Below, in pieces: positions 17,576-26,544 of a stretch of DNA of 36,920 nt; the first letter of the stretch is position 1, and every line of letters starts with the position of its first letter. The stretch covers positions 1-36,920 of the forward strand of contig CACYHG010000017.1 of assembly GCA_902774175.1 (NCBI GenBank), written 5' to 3'. This DNA comes from an uncultured Bacteroidota bacterium (lineage in GTDB: Bacteria; Bacteroidota; Bacteroidia; Bacteroidales; WCHB1-69). A model generated the notes under the pieces. It was not told where the DNA came from, ran no database searches, and saw only the letters and a program-made list of their open reading frames with translations. Position numbers and translations under genes: made by a program.

Positions 17576-18265
17576 TTACTGGAACTCCCTTATATTGGCA
17601 AAATTGAAGTTTATCCTGAAGGTGATCATGTGATGGTTGACACTGGTCCAGGGCAGGTCGGCATCGCTGGTGATGCCATATTTTTCCCGATAGCTCTCCA
17701 TTTCAGTCCGGGTCATGAAAAGCCCGTAATTGTATCCGTAGGTCAGAGAACCGGTTATCGGGAGCTTCTCCTGCGTGCGTTTCCGGTATTTTGTCGGGAA
17801 ATACAGGCCGAACTCCGGACGCAGGTACAGATTGCCCATATTGGTTTCAGAATACTTGTCGGGAGCCATGGCGAAATGGATTCCCAGACCGTAAATGCAG
17901 GGGCTCATGTCCCAAGTGCCGACAAAGGAGCAGTGGAAGGTGCCCACCACGTTGTGGATCATGTCGTCACCAAGCCCGATCTGGTACATTATGCTCTGTT
18001 GCATAAAGCGGTTGCCGATGCCGTAATACTGGCTGCAGGCATAGCCAAGACCGACCATCGGCGTCACATCCATAAGGCTGGCGCCCACGCCAAGTGTCAG
18101 TCCATGGCGCATCACCGCCAGGCTCTTCCCTGATTTGGAAAAATTGTTCTTCTGCTTACGGCGGTTGTTCTGCGCCTCCGCGTCTGCAGCTGAAATAAGC
18201 AACGCCAACAGCAGAACGCCGGGGAGCAGCGTTTTTCCTATTTTCCTAATTACCTGATAATACAT
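17576..18265 (-). CDS. Exported envelope protein, probable outer-membrane barrel
   Basis: The 229-residue product has a signal peptide (hydrophobic 13-28, cleavage near AEAQ). It is rich in Gly, Tyr and Phe in an alternating pattern, as in small outer-membrane barrels, and its last strands (HHMITFRINFNFANIREFQ) are amphipathic. I do not recognise a named family. It is the first gene of a unit with sppA, and a -7 box at 18302-18309 precedes it. Confidence 0.65.
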   Translation of the reverse strand: MYYQVIRKIGKTLLPGVLLLALLISAADAEAQNNRRKQKNNFSKSGKSLAVMRHGLTLGVGASLMDVTPMVGLGYACSQYYGIGNRFMQQSIMYQIGLGDDMIHNVVGTFHCSFVGTWDMSPCIYGLGIHFAMAPDKYSETNMGNLYLRPEFGLYFPTKYRKRTQEKLPITGSLTYGYNYGLFMTRTEMESYREKYGITSDADLPWTSVNHHMITFRINFNFANIREFQ

Positions 18266-18301
18266 ATTTTACCTAAATATAAATTTAATTTGTACCATTT
18301 G

Positions 18302-18309
18302 CAAATGTA
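18302..18309 (-). promoter_or_regulatory. -7 promoter box upstream of the sppA unit
   Basis: The - strand reads TACATTTG followed by CA, a full TAnnTTTG match 37 bases before the ATG at 18265. A TTTG lies about 15 bases further upstream, slightly closer than the usual 19. Confidence 0.5.
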
Positions 18310-18403
18310 CATGAATTCGCAATACAAAACACACCATGGACACATAAAAATTTTTTCTCCCCTCTTCAATGACGGAAGTGTCCGAGGCAATCATTTTTTT
18401 TAT

Positions 18404-18411
18404 TACCTTTG
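18404..18411 (+). promoter_or_regulatory. -7 promoter box upstream of the merR gene
   Basis: TACCTTTG matches TAnnTTTG, about 80 bases before the ATG at 18491. No TTTG is found at the -33 spacing, so strength is uncertain. The leader between is AT-rich without a clear structure. Confidence 0.4.
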
Positions 18412-18490
18412 TTTTTCGTTATCCTTAGTGGGTAATAAAAAAATATTGTATTAAAAATCAATAAAATATAACTGACAATATTATTGCGGA

Positions 18491-18826
18491 ATGCCCTTTA
18501 TCGAAGAAAATCCGGAAAAAATGTTCTACCGCATAGGCGAAGTGGCCGACATGTTCGGGGTGAACCCGTCCCTTATCCGCTTTTGGGAACACGAGTTCGA
18601 CACCTTAAAACCCTTCAAGAACAAGAAGGGCACCCGCTTCTTCACAAAGGAGGACATCGCAACCTTCCAACAGATATATTATCTTGTAAAGGAGCGCGGG
18701 CACACACTGCAGGGCGCCAAGGAGCTGCTGCGCAACAAGCCGGAGACGGTGGAGAAGAACCGCGAAATATACAATTCACTATGTAAGATCAGGAATTTCC
18801 TGACCGAAATCAAAGCCAGCCTCTGA
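18491..18826 (+). CDS. MerR family transcriptional regulator
   Basis: The 111-residue protein carries the MerR winged helix-turn-helix: YRIGEVADMFGVNPSLIRFWE at 13-33, then a wing with KNKKGTRFFTKEDI. A short helix follows (QIYYLVKERGHTLQGAKELL), and there is no room for a large effector domain. This is the usual compact form found across Bacteroidota; the DNA target and signal are unknown. It is followed after one base by a metallo-beta-lactamase-fold gene and probably heads a + strand operon. Confidence 0.85.
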   Translation: MPFIEENPEKMFYRIGEVADMFGVNPSLIRFWEHEFDTLKPFKNKKGTRFFTKEDIATFQQIYYLVKERGHTLQGAKELLRNKPETVEKNREIYNSLCKIRNFLTEIKASL

Positions 18827-18827
18827 C

Positions 18828-19469
18828 ATGGACATCCGCTGTTTTGTATTCAACCGCATATTTGTGAACACATATCTGGTCGCCGGAGACAACGGGGAGG
18901 CGGCCATCATCGACCCGGGATGCAGCGACGCCTCGGAGGAGCGGCAGCTGCGCCAGGCGGTTGAAGAGGGCGGTCTCAAAATCCGCTACCTGCTGCTGAC
19001 CCATGCCCATGCCGACCACATCCAAGGATGCGAATGGGCAAAGAGAAATTTTCCGGAGGCGGTGCTGGCGGCCCATCCCGACTGCGACAAGGACTACGGG
19101 CGCGCAAACGCCTACGGCAGCCTGTTCGGCTTTCCGGAACGCAACTACCCGCCGATAGAGCGGTTACTTTTCCACGGTGAGGAGATCCGTTTCGGCGGCA
19201 TCACCCTGCAGGTGCTGCACACACCCGGCCACGCACAAGGATGCGTATGCTACCACGCGGTTGCGGAACATCTGCTGTTCAGCGGCGACACACTTTTCGA
19301 GGGCAGTGTGGGACGCACAGACCTTCCGGGCGGCTCGCAGCGCGAACTGCTCAACAGCCTGCGCACAGTGCTGGCACCGCTTCCGCCCGAAACCCGAGTG
19401 CTCTGCGGACACGGCATGGAGACCACCATCGGTGCGGAGAAGCAGTACAACCCATATTTCTCACTCTGA
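18828..19469 (+). CDS. Metallo-beta-lactamase-fold hydrolase, glyoxalase II-like
   Basis: The 213-residue protein has the zinc motif THAHADH (His59, His61, Asp63, His64), a further His in TPGHAQG (135), the bridging Asp in FSGDTLF (154) and a last His near the C-terminus (CGHGMET). This is a complete dinuclear metal site of the glyoxalase II subgroup, so it probably hydrolyses a thioester or related small molecule in the cytoplasm. The substrate is not evident. It begins one base after the merR stop. Confidence 0.87.
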   Translation: MDIRCFVFNRIFVNTYLVAGDNGEAAIIDPGCSDASEERQLRQAVEEGGLKIRYLLLTHAHADHIQGCEWAKRNFPEAVLAAHPDCDKDYGRANAYGSLFGFPERNYPPIERLLFHGEEIRFGGITLQVLHTPGHAQGCVCYHAVAEHLLFSGDTLFEGSVGRTDLPGGSQRELLNSLRTVLAPLPPETRVLCGHGMETTIGAEKQYNPYFSL

Positions 19470-19500
19470 CATGAACTGACCTGACAAAAAAACGACATAT

Positions 19501-20112
19501 ATGGAAAACAACGAAGGCTATTTCCGCCAGGACAACTATCCGGAAGAGACCACCCGCAGCCTCGCGGCGCACTACAGGGACATACTGTCGCTTCTGGGCG
19601 AGGATGCCGGACGGGAAGGGCTGCTGAAAACACCCGAGCGGGTGGCCAAGGCGATGCAGTTCTTCACCCAAGGATACCACTGCAACCCGGAAGAGATTCT
19701 GAAATCGGCCCTTTTCAAGCAGGACTACAAGGAGATGATTGTGGTCAAGGACATTGAGATATATTCACTTTGCGAACACCACATGGTCCCATTTTTCGGG
19801 AAGGCGCATGTGGCATACATCCCTGACGGCACAATTGTGGGGCTGAGCAAAATTCCACGGGTGGTGGATGCCTTTGCCCGCCGCCTGCAGATTCAGGAGC
19901 GGCTCACCACCCAAATCAAGGAGTGCATCCAGGAGACGCTCCATCCGTTAGGCGTGGCTGTGGTCATCGAGGCGCAGCACCTCTGCATGTCGATGCGGGG
20001 TGTGCAGAAGCAGAATTCCGTGACAACAACTTCCGATTTTACCGGAGCATTTTTAAAACAGTACAACACACGGCAGGAGTTTTTGCGCATAATCGGCGCA
20101 CACCTGCACTAA
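19501..20112 (+). CDS. folE: GTP cyclohydrolase I
   Basis: The 203-residue enzyme converts GTP to 7,8-dihydroneopterin triphosphate, the first step of tetrahydrofolate synthesis. The zinc ligands are in place: Cys91 and His94 in LCEHHMVPF and Cys162 in HLCMSMRGV. The signature [17 protein letters not shown] is intact. Length and motifs are standard for the bacterial decameric FolE. It is 31 bases after the hydrolase gene and 11 bases before a barrel gene, so it likely sits inside the same transcript. Confidence 0.96.
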   Translation: MENNEGYFRQDNYPEETTRSLAAHYRDILSLLGEDAGREGLLKTPERVAKAMQFFTQGYHCNPEEILKSALFKQDYKEMIVVKDIEIYSLCEHHMVPFFGKAHVAYIPDGTIVGLSKIPRVVDAFARRLQIQERLTTQIKECIQETLHPLGVAVVIEAQHLCMSMRGVQKQNSVTTTSDFTGAFLKQYNTRQEFLRIIGAHLH

Positions 20113-20123
20113 ACAGGCAAGAC

Positions 20124-20693
20124 ATGAAGAAAATCCTGACTATAATCATCGCACTGCTTCCGCTGGCCGCCATGGCCCAGCAGCAGACCTTCCGCTGGGG
20201 GCTTCAGATAGGATGGCACGGCGGCGTGTACCAATGCAGCAACCAGGAGCTTTCCGGCAGCCAGAACAGCATCTACGACTTCGGCGCCCAGTTCCGTATC
20301 GGAGGACGGCTGTACGGAGCAACCGGGCTGAACTGTCACGTGGCCAACCAGTCTTTCTCGCGCGGCGACTCCACCTGCGACCTCAAACAGGACTATATAG
20401 GCATTCCGCTACGCATCGGCTTCCAACCTGTTTCGCGCAAGGACTGGAACTGGAATATCGAGACAGGCCTGGAATATCGCGGCAGTGTTTTCATCTCCCC
20501 CAACGATTGGGGGCTTGACCGTGACAGCAGGGAGCTGAACCTCCATCATCTGGACTTTGTTGCCGGCACGGGCGCGGACTGGGGGCGGCTTAACGTGAAC
20601 CTGTCCTACCGCCGCGTCTTCAGCGGTCCTGTACGCGACGCCAGCCAAAGCGACGACCAGCTCTGGCTTTCAATCGGATTTTTCTTCAAATAA
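20124..20693 (+). CDS. Outer-membrane beta-barrel protein, small
   Basis: The 189-residue product begins MKKILTIIIALLPLAAMAQQ, a signal peptide, and has alternating strands with Gly and aromatic turns, ending SIGFFFK with an aromatic terminal strand. It fits the small porin-like barrels of Bacteroidota; the role is unknown. The frame is open upstream through folE, but the signal peptide fixes the ATG at 20124, 11 bases after folE. Confidence 0.78.
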   Translation: MKKILTIIIALLPLAAMAQQQTFRWGLQIGWHGGVYQCSNQELSGSQNSIYDFGAQFRIGGRLYGATGLNCHVANQSFSRGDSTCDLKQDYIGIPLRIGFQPVSRKDWNWNIETGLEYRGSVFISPNDWGLDRDSRELNLHHLDFVAGTGADWGRLNVNLSYRRVFSGPVRDASQSDDQLWLSIGFFFK

Positions 20694-20742
20694 GGCGCAA
20701 AATAGAACAACAGACAATTAATCATCAAAAAACTTCAACATT

Positions 20743-22194
20743 ATGAACGACATCACCAGCCTACAGCCAAACAGCGTATGGAAATATTTCCATGCCATCA
20801 ACCAGATTCCCCGCCCCTCCAAAAAAGAGGGCAAAATGATTGCCTACCTGATGGAGACCGGGAAAAGCCTCGGACTGGAAACCCTCAAGGACGAAGCGGG
20901 CAACGTGCTCATCCGCAAACCGGCCACACCGGGGAAGGAGCAGGTCACACCCATCATTTTCCAGGCGCACATGGACATGGTCTGCGAAAAGAACAGCGAT
21001 GTGGATTTCAATTTTGAAACCGACGCCATCCGCACCCGCATTGACGGCGAATGGCTGAAGGCGGAAGGCACCACCCTCGGTGCCGATGACGGAATCGGAG
21101 TCGCCATGGCTCTTGCCATCCTTGAGAGCAAGGATATCGCCCACGGCCCGATCGAATGCCTCTTCACCGTGGACGAAGAGACCGGCCTTACCGGAGCATA
21201 CGCTTTGGGGAAGGACTTTCTGAAAGGCAAAATGCTGCTTAATCTTGACTCGGAAGATGAGGGACAGTTCTTCATCGGCTGCGCAGGCGGCAAGAACACC
21301 GAAATCACCATCGATTTCGAGGAGGAGGATGTGCCTAAGAACAGCAAGGCATTCCGCGTGATGGTGAAGGGGCTGCAGGGCGGCCACAGCGGCGACGACA
21401 TCAACAAGAAGCGTGGCAACGCCATAAAGATATTGACCCGTATCCTGCACGAGGCCACATTCGCATACGACGCTGAACTGGCCCACATCGACGGCGGCAA
21501 CCTGCACAACGCCATCGCCCGCGAAGCCTCAGCGACTCTGGTGATGCAGAGCCATCTGGAGGAGGAGTTCACCAATTACATACGCACATTCGGTGAGACG
21601 GTCAGGCACGAGCTGAAGAACAGCGACGCAGGCGTGCAGGTTGAAATCGAACCTGTGGCTCTGCCGGCAAAGGTGATTGACAACTACACCCAGTGCGATC
21701 TGGTACAGGCCCTTTATGCATGTCCGCACGGTGTATTAGCCATGGACCAGGATATAGAGGGATTTGTGGAGACCTCGACCAACCTTGCCTCCGTCAAGAC
21801 TGTGGGCAAACAGATAAAGATTGTCACCAGCCAGCGCTCCTCCATTGAGAGCAAGAAGGATGACGCCGCCAACATGGTGGCCTCCGCCTTCGAGCTGATG
21901 GGCGCCGAGGTGGAGTTCGGTGACGGCTACCCGGGCTGGAGCCCCAACGGCGACTCGAAGGTGCTTAAGTTGATGAAGCAGGCCTACCAGAACCTCTTCA
22001 AGAAGGATCCGCAGGTGCTGGTTATCCATGCAGGTCTGGAATGCGGCCTCATCGGGGAGAAATATCCGGAGATGGATATGATTTCATACGGCCCGACGCT
22101 TCGCGGCGTGCATTCTCCCGACGAAAAGCTGCTCATCCGCACCGTGCAGGAGGTCTGGGACCTGACTCTCGAATTCATCCGGCTGCTGGATTAG
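20743..22194 (+). CDS. pepD: Aminoacyl-histidine dipeptidase (cytosolic non-specific dipeptidase)
   Basis: The 483-residue M20 metallopeptidase cleaves dipeptides, including Xaa-His, in the cytoplasm. The cocatalytic zinc site is visible: His76 and Asp78 in QAHMDMV, bridging Asp115 in GADDGIG, catalytic Glu145-Glu146 in VDEETG, and the late His in VIHAGLECG. The length matches PepD. It lies 49 bases after the barrel gene in an AT-rich gap without a clear promoter, and 3 bases before a phosphoesterase gene. Confidence 0.93.
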   Translation: MNDITSLQPNSVWKYFHAINQIPRPSKKEGKMIAYLMETGKSLGLETLKDEAGNVLIRKPATPGKEQVTPIIFQAHMDMVCEKNSDVDFNFETDAIRTRIDGEWLKAEGTTLGADDGIGVAMALAILESKDIAHGPIECLFTVDEETGLTGAYALGKDFLKGKMLLNLDSEDEGQFFIGCAGGKNTEITIDFEEEDVPKNSKAFRVMVKGLQGGHSGDDINKKRGNAIKILTRILHEATFAYDAELAHIDGGNLHNAIAREASATLVMQSHLEEEFTNYIRTFGETVRHELKNSDAGVQVEIEPVALPAKVIDNYTQCDLVQALYACPHGVLAMDQDIEGFVETSTNLASVKTVGKQIKIVTSQRSSIESKKDDAANMVASAFELMGAEVEFGDGYPGWSPNGDSKVLKLMKQAYQNLFKKDPQVLVIHAGLECGLIGEKYPEMDMISYGPTLRGVHSPDEKLLIRTVQEVWDLTLEFIRLLD

Positions 22195-22197
22195 CGC

Positions 22198-22707
22198 ATG
22201 CGCATCGGCCTGCTTTCGGACACCCACGGTTTTCTGCTTCCGCCGCTGCTGGATTTCTTTTCCGGCTGTGACGAGTTATGGCATGCGGGCGACATCGGTA
22301 ATCTGGAGACTCTTCAGGCATTGCGGGCGTTCAAGCCGCTGCGGGCGGTATGCGGCAACATCGACGGACGCGATATCCGGCTGGAATGTCCGGAAGAGTT
22401 GATTTTCACCGTTGAGGGGCTGAAGGTCTGCATGATTCACATCGGCGGCTACCCCGGACACTACTCGCCGCGCGGAAAGGCGCTCATCGCAACGCACCGT
22501 CCCGGATTGTTTGTAAGCGGACACTCCCACATACTGAAGGCGATGCCGGACCGCGTGAACAACCTTCTGCATCTTAATCCGGGCGCGGCAGGATACCACG
22601 GATGGCAGCAGTTCACAACCGCAATGCGCTTCTCAATCCGCAACGGGACACCCGAAGACTTGGAGGTTTACCAAATCGGGCGCAACGAAGCGGCAGCATA
22701 CCGATAA
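22198..22707 (+). CDS. Metallophosphoesterase, YfcE/MJ0936-like
   Basis: The 169-residue protein has the full calcineurin-like phosphoesterase motif set: Asp8 and His10 (LLSDTHG), Asp32 (HAGDIGN), Asn54 (CGNIDGRD), His81, and His109 and His111 (VSGHSHI). Small enzymes of this subgroup are cytoplasmic phosphodiesterases; the physiological substrate is not defined. It starts 3 bases after pepD, so it is cotranscribed, and is followed at once by a strong terminator. Confidence 0.9.
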   Translation: MRIGLLSDTHGFLLPPLLDFFSGCDELWHAGDIGNLETLQALRAFKPLRAVCGNIDGRDIRLECPEELIFTVEGLKVCMIHIGGYPGHYSPRGKALIATHRPGLFVSGHSHILKAMPDRVNNLLHLNPGAAGYHGWQQFTTAMRFSIRNGTPEDLEVYQIGRNEAAAYR

Positions 22708-22712
22708 CAAAC

Positions 22713-22742
22713 AAAAAAAGATGGCCTAGGCCATCTTTTTTC
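22713..22742. terminator. Symmetric bidirectional terminator
   Basis: An uninterrupted palindrome: an A run, GATGGCC, TAGGCCATC and a T run. It serves both convergent genes, the phosphoesterase on + and the M49-like peptidase on -. Confidence 0.92.
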
Positions 22743-22758
22743 ATGTGCTGTTTAAAGG

Positions 22759-24408
22759 CTATTTCAGTCCCAGAACCTCCAAACCCTCGCGGAAACGGAT
22801 GTCGCGCGGAACACCGCTGTTGTTGATTCGGTCGATGTCCTGCTGCATCTCCGGTTTGATGACACCGTTCTCCTTCGCGAACTTCTCCGCGAAGCGGAAA
22901 TCACCCTCGCCCTGCGTGGCCAGAATCACACCTGCCCAAGACTCCATCGCAGCCTTGGCTTTGGCATAATCGATATGATAGACACCGTTTTCATCGCGGG
23001 TGAAGGCACCCTGCGCATACATATAATTAAAGCACATCGCATTGGCTATGCCGTGCGCCTCACCTGCGCCGAACCGCACGGAGCGGAAAAGTCCGGCAAT
23101 GTAGGTGGTGATGGCATCCTCCTCAGTTATGTTGGTGATTTCACCCTTTTCAATCAGACGGCAGACCAGGAAGAGACCCAGAATGTCGGCCTTTGCCTCC
23201 TCCCAGTTGGAACGCTGGGTCTTCATGGCCTCGTCAACACTGCCCTTGCCGTTGACCGTCTCCTTAATTCCCAGGCCGTGCGCAACCTCGTGGAAGGTCA
23301 CATTCCAGAAGAAGGCGTCGAATTTCAGATGCTGCAGGGCTTCCTCGTCAAGAATCAGCTTGCCTATCGGCATCATGATTTTTTCAAATTTGGCCTGCAT
23401 CGCGTTACGAAGCTGCAGACGGCGCGTGCCCTTCTTCGCCTGGACACGGTCGTCGTTGGGCAGGTTGATGGCGATGGTCTTGCTGCCCGCGTTGCAGTCG
23501 CCGGCATAATAGACGGCATCATACACATTCATGTCGGATGATGTTCCCGGCTTGAAGGTTTTGTATTTCGGGTCGCAGGGCAGCTCCTTCTGCAGGCCGG
23601 GCAGCATTCCGACAAACTTTGCCAGTTCCTTGCTCCGCTCAACATCCTTCAGCACTATGAAGGCTTCGTAGGAGGCCTTTGCGTTGTTCAGGTTGTCGTC
23701 ATAGTTCTCGATCGGCCCGACCACGAAATCAAGGCGGCCGTTCTTCATATCCATCCAGGCCAAATCGCTGGCAAGATAGTCGTCGGTCTCAAAGGCCTTT
23801 TTCCGCTCCGTCAGGTATTTTTTCATGCCGGGATCCTCGGCAAGTTGGGCGGCGGAATCGAGCAGGCGGCAGACCTCCTGAATTTCAGAGGCATATTCCT
23901 CATGGTACCAGACCGATTTCAGTTTGCCCTCATCGTCACGGCGCAGCACCGTATAGAGGCTGCCCTTGTCGGCATTCTCAAACGCCTCATATTCCTCGGC
24001 GGTGATATCGTCAGGATAATAGCAGCATCCGAGGCGTTTCTCCCCGTATCCGGACACGAAGGGTTTGTTGGCGTCCAGCCGGTTCCACGGGCCATACTGG
24101 ATCATTGCAAACTCCTTGGCATACTCGTCGGAGATGGTGTCAAGCAGGCCCTTGTCGCCGAAAGTCTGTTTCCAGAAGAGATCGTCCATGATTTCGGAAA
24201 TCCGGACAAAAATGGGAATCAGCTGCTTTTCGTTTTCCGAAAGTCCGGCCACCAGATCGGAGGTCAGGTCGAACCAGGCATACTCCTCCACCATGGCTTT
24301 GCATGTGGATTCGGGCTGCTGCGGGGCTTCCGCAGCCTTTTTTTTGCAGCCGGTGCAGGCCATACAGGCGAAAGTCACCAGCAGACAATAGGTTAACATG
24401 TTTTTCAT
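22759..24408 (-). CDS. M49-like (dipeptidyl-peptidase III-related) zinc peptidase, exported
   Basis: The 549-residue product has an N-terminal hydrophobic segment followed by cysteines (ACMACTGCKKK), suggesting a lipoprotein, though the lipobox is not classical. The zinc site is HEVAHG (His373, Glu374, His377) with a second acidic element EEAKAD (Glu403-404), in the arrangement of the DPP III family. Classical DPP III has HExxxH; this one has HExxH. It therefore belongs to the divergent bacterial branch and may remove peptides at the cell envelope, but specificity cannot be inferred. It has its own promoter (24437-24444) and shares a terminator with the phosphoesterase. Confidence 0.75.
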   Translation of the reverse strand: MKNMLTYCLLVTFACMACTGCKKKAAEAPQQPESTCKAMVEEYAWFDLTSDLVAGLSENEKQLIPIFVRISEIMDDLFWKQTFGDKGLLDTISDEYAKEFAMIQYGPWNRLDANKPFVSGYGEKRLGCCYYPDDITAEEYEAFENADKGSLYTVLRRDDEGKLKSVWYHEEYASEIQEVCRLLDSAAQLAEDPGMKKYLTERKKAFETDDYLASDLAWMDMKNGRLDFVVGPIENYDDNLNNAKASYEAFIVLKDVERSKELAKFVGMLPGLQKELPCDPKYKTFKPGTSSDMNVYDAVYYAGDCNAGSKTIAINLPNDDRVQAKKGTRRLQLRNAMQAKFEKIMMPIGKLILDEEALQHLKFDAFFWNVTFHEVAHGLGIKETVNGKGSVDEAMKTQRSNWEEAKADILGLFLVCRLIEKGEITNITEEDAITTYIAGLFRSVRFGAGEAHGIANAMCFNYMYAQGAFTRDENGVYHIDYAKAKAAMESWAGVILATQGEGDFRFAEKFAKENGVIKPEMQQDIDRINNSGVPRDIRFREGLEVLGLK

Positions 24409-24436
24409 CGCGTGTAATTTTAATTGAAATTTTTTG

Positions 24437-24444
24437 CAAAAATA
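24437..24444 (-). promoter_or_regulatory. -7 promoter box of the M49-like peptidase
   Basis: The - strand reads TATTTTTG followed by CA, a TAnnTTTG match 29 bases before the ATG at 24408. Confidence 0.5.
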
Positions 24445-24507
24445 TCGCTTTTTTCATTAGGATTTTACGGATATTTGCATTTTGGGAAAAACTTTGTGGG
24501 AATATCT

Positions 24508-25281
24508 ATGGAGAACACACAGACGTTCGGATGCTGCACGTTGGCTTTCATACCGTTAAGGGCATCGGCCTCCCATCGTTCCGAGATGGTGAGCCAGCTG
24601 CTTTTCGGGGAGAGCTACCGGATCATTTCCGCAGACGGGGACTGGCTGGAGGTGGAAACTGGCTTTGACCGCTACCATGGATTCATCGCCGCCAACCAGC
24701 ATACCGGGATTTCGGAACCGGAACTCTTGCGATGGCACGGAGCAGCCACGCGAACCGCTCCGAAACCGCTGCATCTCCGCTGCCATGAGACACAAGCCGT
24801 CATGACAATCCCGACCGCAGCCACACTGCCGGAAGCACCGGACACATTCAATATAGGAAGCCACACCTTTTCCCTTTTGGAACCGGTCGGGACCATTCCG
24901 TTGAAAGCGATTCTTGACAGCTATATCAACGCGCCTTACCTCTGGGGCGGGCGCACGCCATGGGGGCTGGACTGCTCAGGATTCACTCAGGCGATATTCA
25001 AGACGCAGGGATTCGCTCTGCCACGGGACGCATCGCAACAGCAGAAATTGGGAAGTGAGAGATCGCTCTCCGAAGCCCGTTTCGGGGATCTTGCATTTTT
25101 CCGCAACGATGAAGGGCGCATCATCCATGTGGGATTCATTCTGGACAACCGGTACATCCTGCACTGCAGCGGCTCCGTCCGCACCGACATGATTGACGGA
25201 ACCGGCATCTTCAGGGAATCCGACCGTCAGTACACGCACCAACTACATAGTATCAGACATATTTATAATTTAACAGAATAA
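24508..25281 (+). CDS. NlpC/P60 (C40) cell-wall hydrolase with SH3-like front
   Basis: The 257-residue product has an N-terminal SH3-like part (LRASASHRSEMVSQLLFGE, DWLEVET, YHGFIA) and a C-terminal NlpC/P60 domain with catalytic Cys156 in GLDCSGF and His207 in IIHVGF; a further His (219) fits the third site. Such enzymes cut within peptidoglycan stem peptides, typically D-Glu to the diamino acid. No signal peptide is visible, so export or a role in muropeptide recycling is open. The frame is open upstream to 24424, but a -7-like element (GATATTTGCA near 24470) falls inside that stretch, so I chose the ATG at 24508. Confidence 0.85.
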   Translation: MENTQTFGCCTLAFIPLRASASHRSEMVSQLLFGESYRIISADGDWLEVETGFDRYHGFIAANQHTGISEPELLRWHGAATRTAPKPLHLRCHETQAVMTIPTAATLPEAPDTFNIGSHTFSLLEPVGTIPLKAILDSYINAPYLWGGRTPWGLDCSGFTQAIFKTQGFALPRDASQQQKLGSERSLSEARFGDLAFFRNDEGRIIHVGFILDNRYILHCSGSVRTDMIDGTGIFRESDRQYTHQLHSIRHIYNLTE

Positions 25282-25288
25282 ACGGAAC

Positions 25289-26233
25289 ATGCTACAAGCT
25301 ATTGAATCCACACCTGTGGTACCGAAAGAACTGGCCACTGCCGACAGCATCAGGGCCACACTGCACGACAGTCTCACCAACATCCGGAACCTGAGCGATG
25401 TAAAGGAGGTCATCACCGGACAGAACCCGATTGTAAAGGACGCCATGACGTCAATCATCGACCTGACAGCCAAGTTTGTCCCCAAACTGATCACCGCCAT
25501 CCTGGTCCTTTGGATCGGCTTCAAGCTGATCAAGATGCTGAAAAAGGCTCTGACCAAGCTCATGGAGAAGCAGAAACTGGAGATGTCGCTGAAGAGCTTC
25601 CTCACCTCCTTCCTTGACGTTGTGCTGAAAATACTGGTCATCATCATGGTGATGGACATTGTGGGCATCAAGGTCACATCATTCATAGCAATTGTGGGTG
25701 CGGCAGGACTTGCCATCGGCATGGCGTTGCAGGGCACGCTACAGAATTTCGCCGGAGGTGTGATAATACTGCTGCTGAAGCCATTCCGTGTAGGCGACTA
25801 CATTGAGTGCAAAACCTATAAGGGCTTTGTGCGCGACATCCGCATTTTCCATACCATCATGCAGCCTTTCAACGGACGCACCATCATCGTGCCGAACTCC
25901 GAACTGGCAACCACCTCGCTCATAAACCACACCCGCGAACCGCAGATCCGGCTGGACGTGGAAGCCAGCGTGGCCTACGGCACCGACCTCGCCTTCGCCA
26001 AACAGGTGCTTGAACAGGTGGTGAATGACGATCCGATGATACTGAAGGATCCGATACCGAAAATTGCCGTCAAAGAATTGAACAACAGCTCAGTGGACTT
26101 TGCATTATGGCTCTGGGTGAAGACGGATGACTATTGGACTGTCTGGATGCGCATCCGCGAGAACATCTACAACGCCCTATACGCCAACCACATTGAAATC
26201 CCGTTCCCGCAGGTACGGGTGCATACCTCGTAG
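25289..26233 (+). CDS. Small-conductance mechanosensitive channel, MscS family
   Basis: The 314-residue protein has three membrane segments (about 60-85, 103-125, 130-160). The last is the pore helix, with the Gly/Ala pattern GAAGLAIGMALQGTLQNFAGG followed by the beta domain PFRVGDYI. An N-terminal soluble stretch of about 55 residues precedes TM1. MscS channels open under membrane tension to release solutes on osmotic downshift. It begins 7 bases after the NlpC/P60 gene, so the two are probably cotranscribed. Confidence 0.92.
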   Translation: MLQAIESTPVVPKELATADSIRATLHDSLTNIRNLSDVKEVITGQNPIVKDAMTSIIDLTAKFVPKLITAILVLWIGFKLIKMLKKALTKLMEKQKLEMSLKSFLTSFLDVVLKILVIIMVMDIVGIKVTSFIAIVGAAGLAIGMALQGTLQNFAGGVIILLLKPFRVGDYIECKTYKGFVRDIRIFHTIMQPFNGRTIIVPNSELATTSLINHTREPQIRLDVEASVAYGTDLAFAKQVLEQVVNDDPMILKDPIPKIAVKELNNSSVDFALWLWVKTDDYWTVWMRIRENIYNALYANHIEIPFPQVRVHTS

Positions 26234-26255
26234 GGATACATTCTTTTCTTGTTAA

Positions 26256-26309
26256 GAGTTTAAGGAGTTTAAGGGGTTTAAGGGGTTTAAGGGGTTTAAG
26301 AGTTTAAAA
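26256..26309 (+). repeat. Tandem 9-bp repeat, RRGTTTAAG
   Basis: Five consecutive 9-base units (GAGTTTAAG twice, GGGTTTAAG three times) followed by a degenerate sixth. A loosely repeated stretch of ATCTTAACATCTTAACATT type follows at 26319-26359. There is no gene in 26234-26435. Confidence 0.85.
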
Positions 26310-26417
26310 TTTTTATTCACATCTTCATATCTTAACATCTTAACATTTTCACATCTTCACTTATTCATCACCTCCGTAGCCGCTGACAGGTTCATTTTTT
26401 TTCTGCGCAGGGATAGT

Positions 26418-26488
26418 TCGTATCCCTTTTTTTCTTACCTTTGCAGCGTCAAACGTCCGGAGCTCCAGATGGGACAGCGGGCGGGCGA
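26418..26488 (+). repeat. Promoter-leader repeat, copy A
   Basis: About 70 bases align with copy B (27011-27081) almost without gaps. They include a -7 box TACCTTTG (26436-26443), the string CGTCAAACGTCCGGAG, and GGGACAGCGGGCGGGCGA. CGTCCG (26454-26459) can pair with CGGGCG (26478-26483), enclosing a short apical stem. Copy A leads into the 101-residue gene at 26545. Confidence 0.8.
26436..26443 (+). promoter_or_regulatory. -7 promoter box in copy A
   Basis: TACCTTTG followed by CA is a full TAnnTTTG match, conserved in both copies of the repeat and 109 bases upstream of the 101-residue gene. Confidence 0.6.
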
Positions 26489-26544
26489 TAAGGTTCCATG
26501 CCGAGGGGTGGGGGATAAAAAGATGGAATAAAAATGAATGCATT

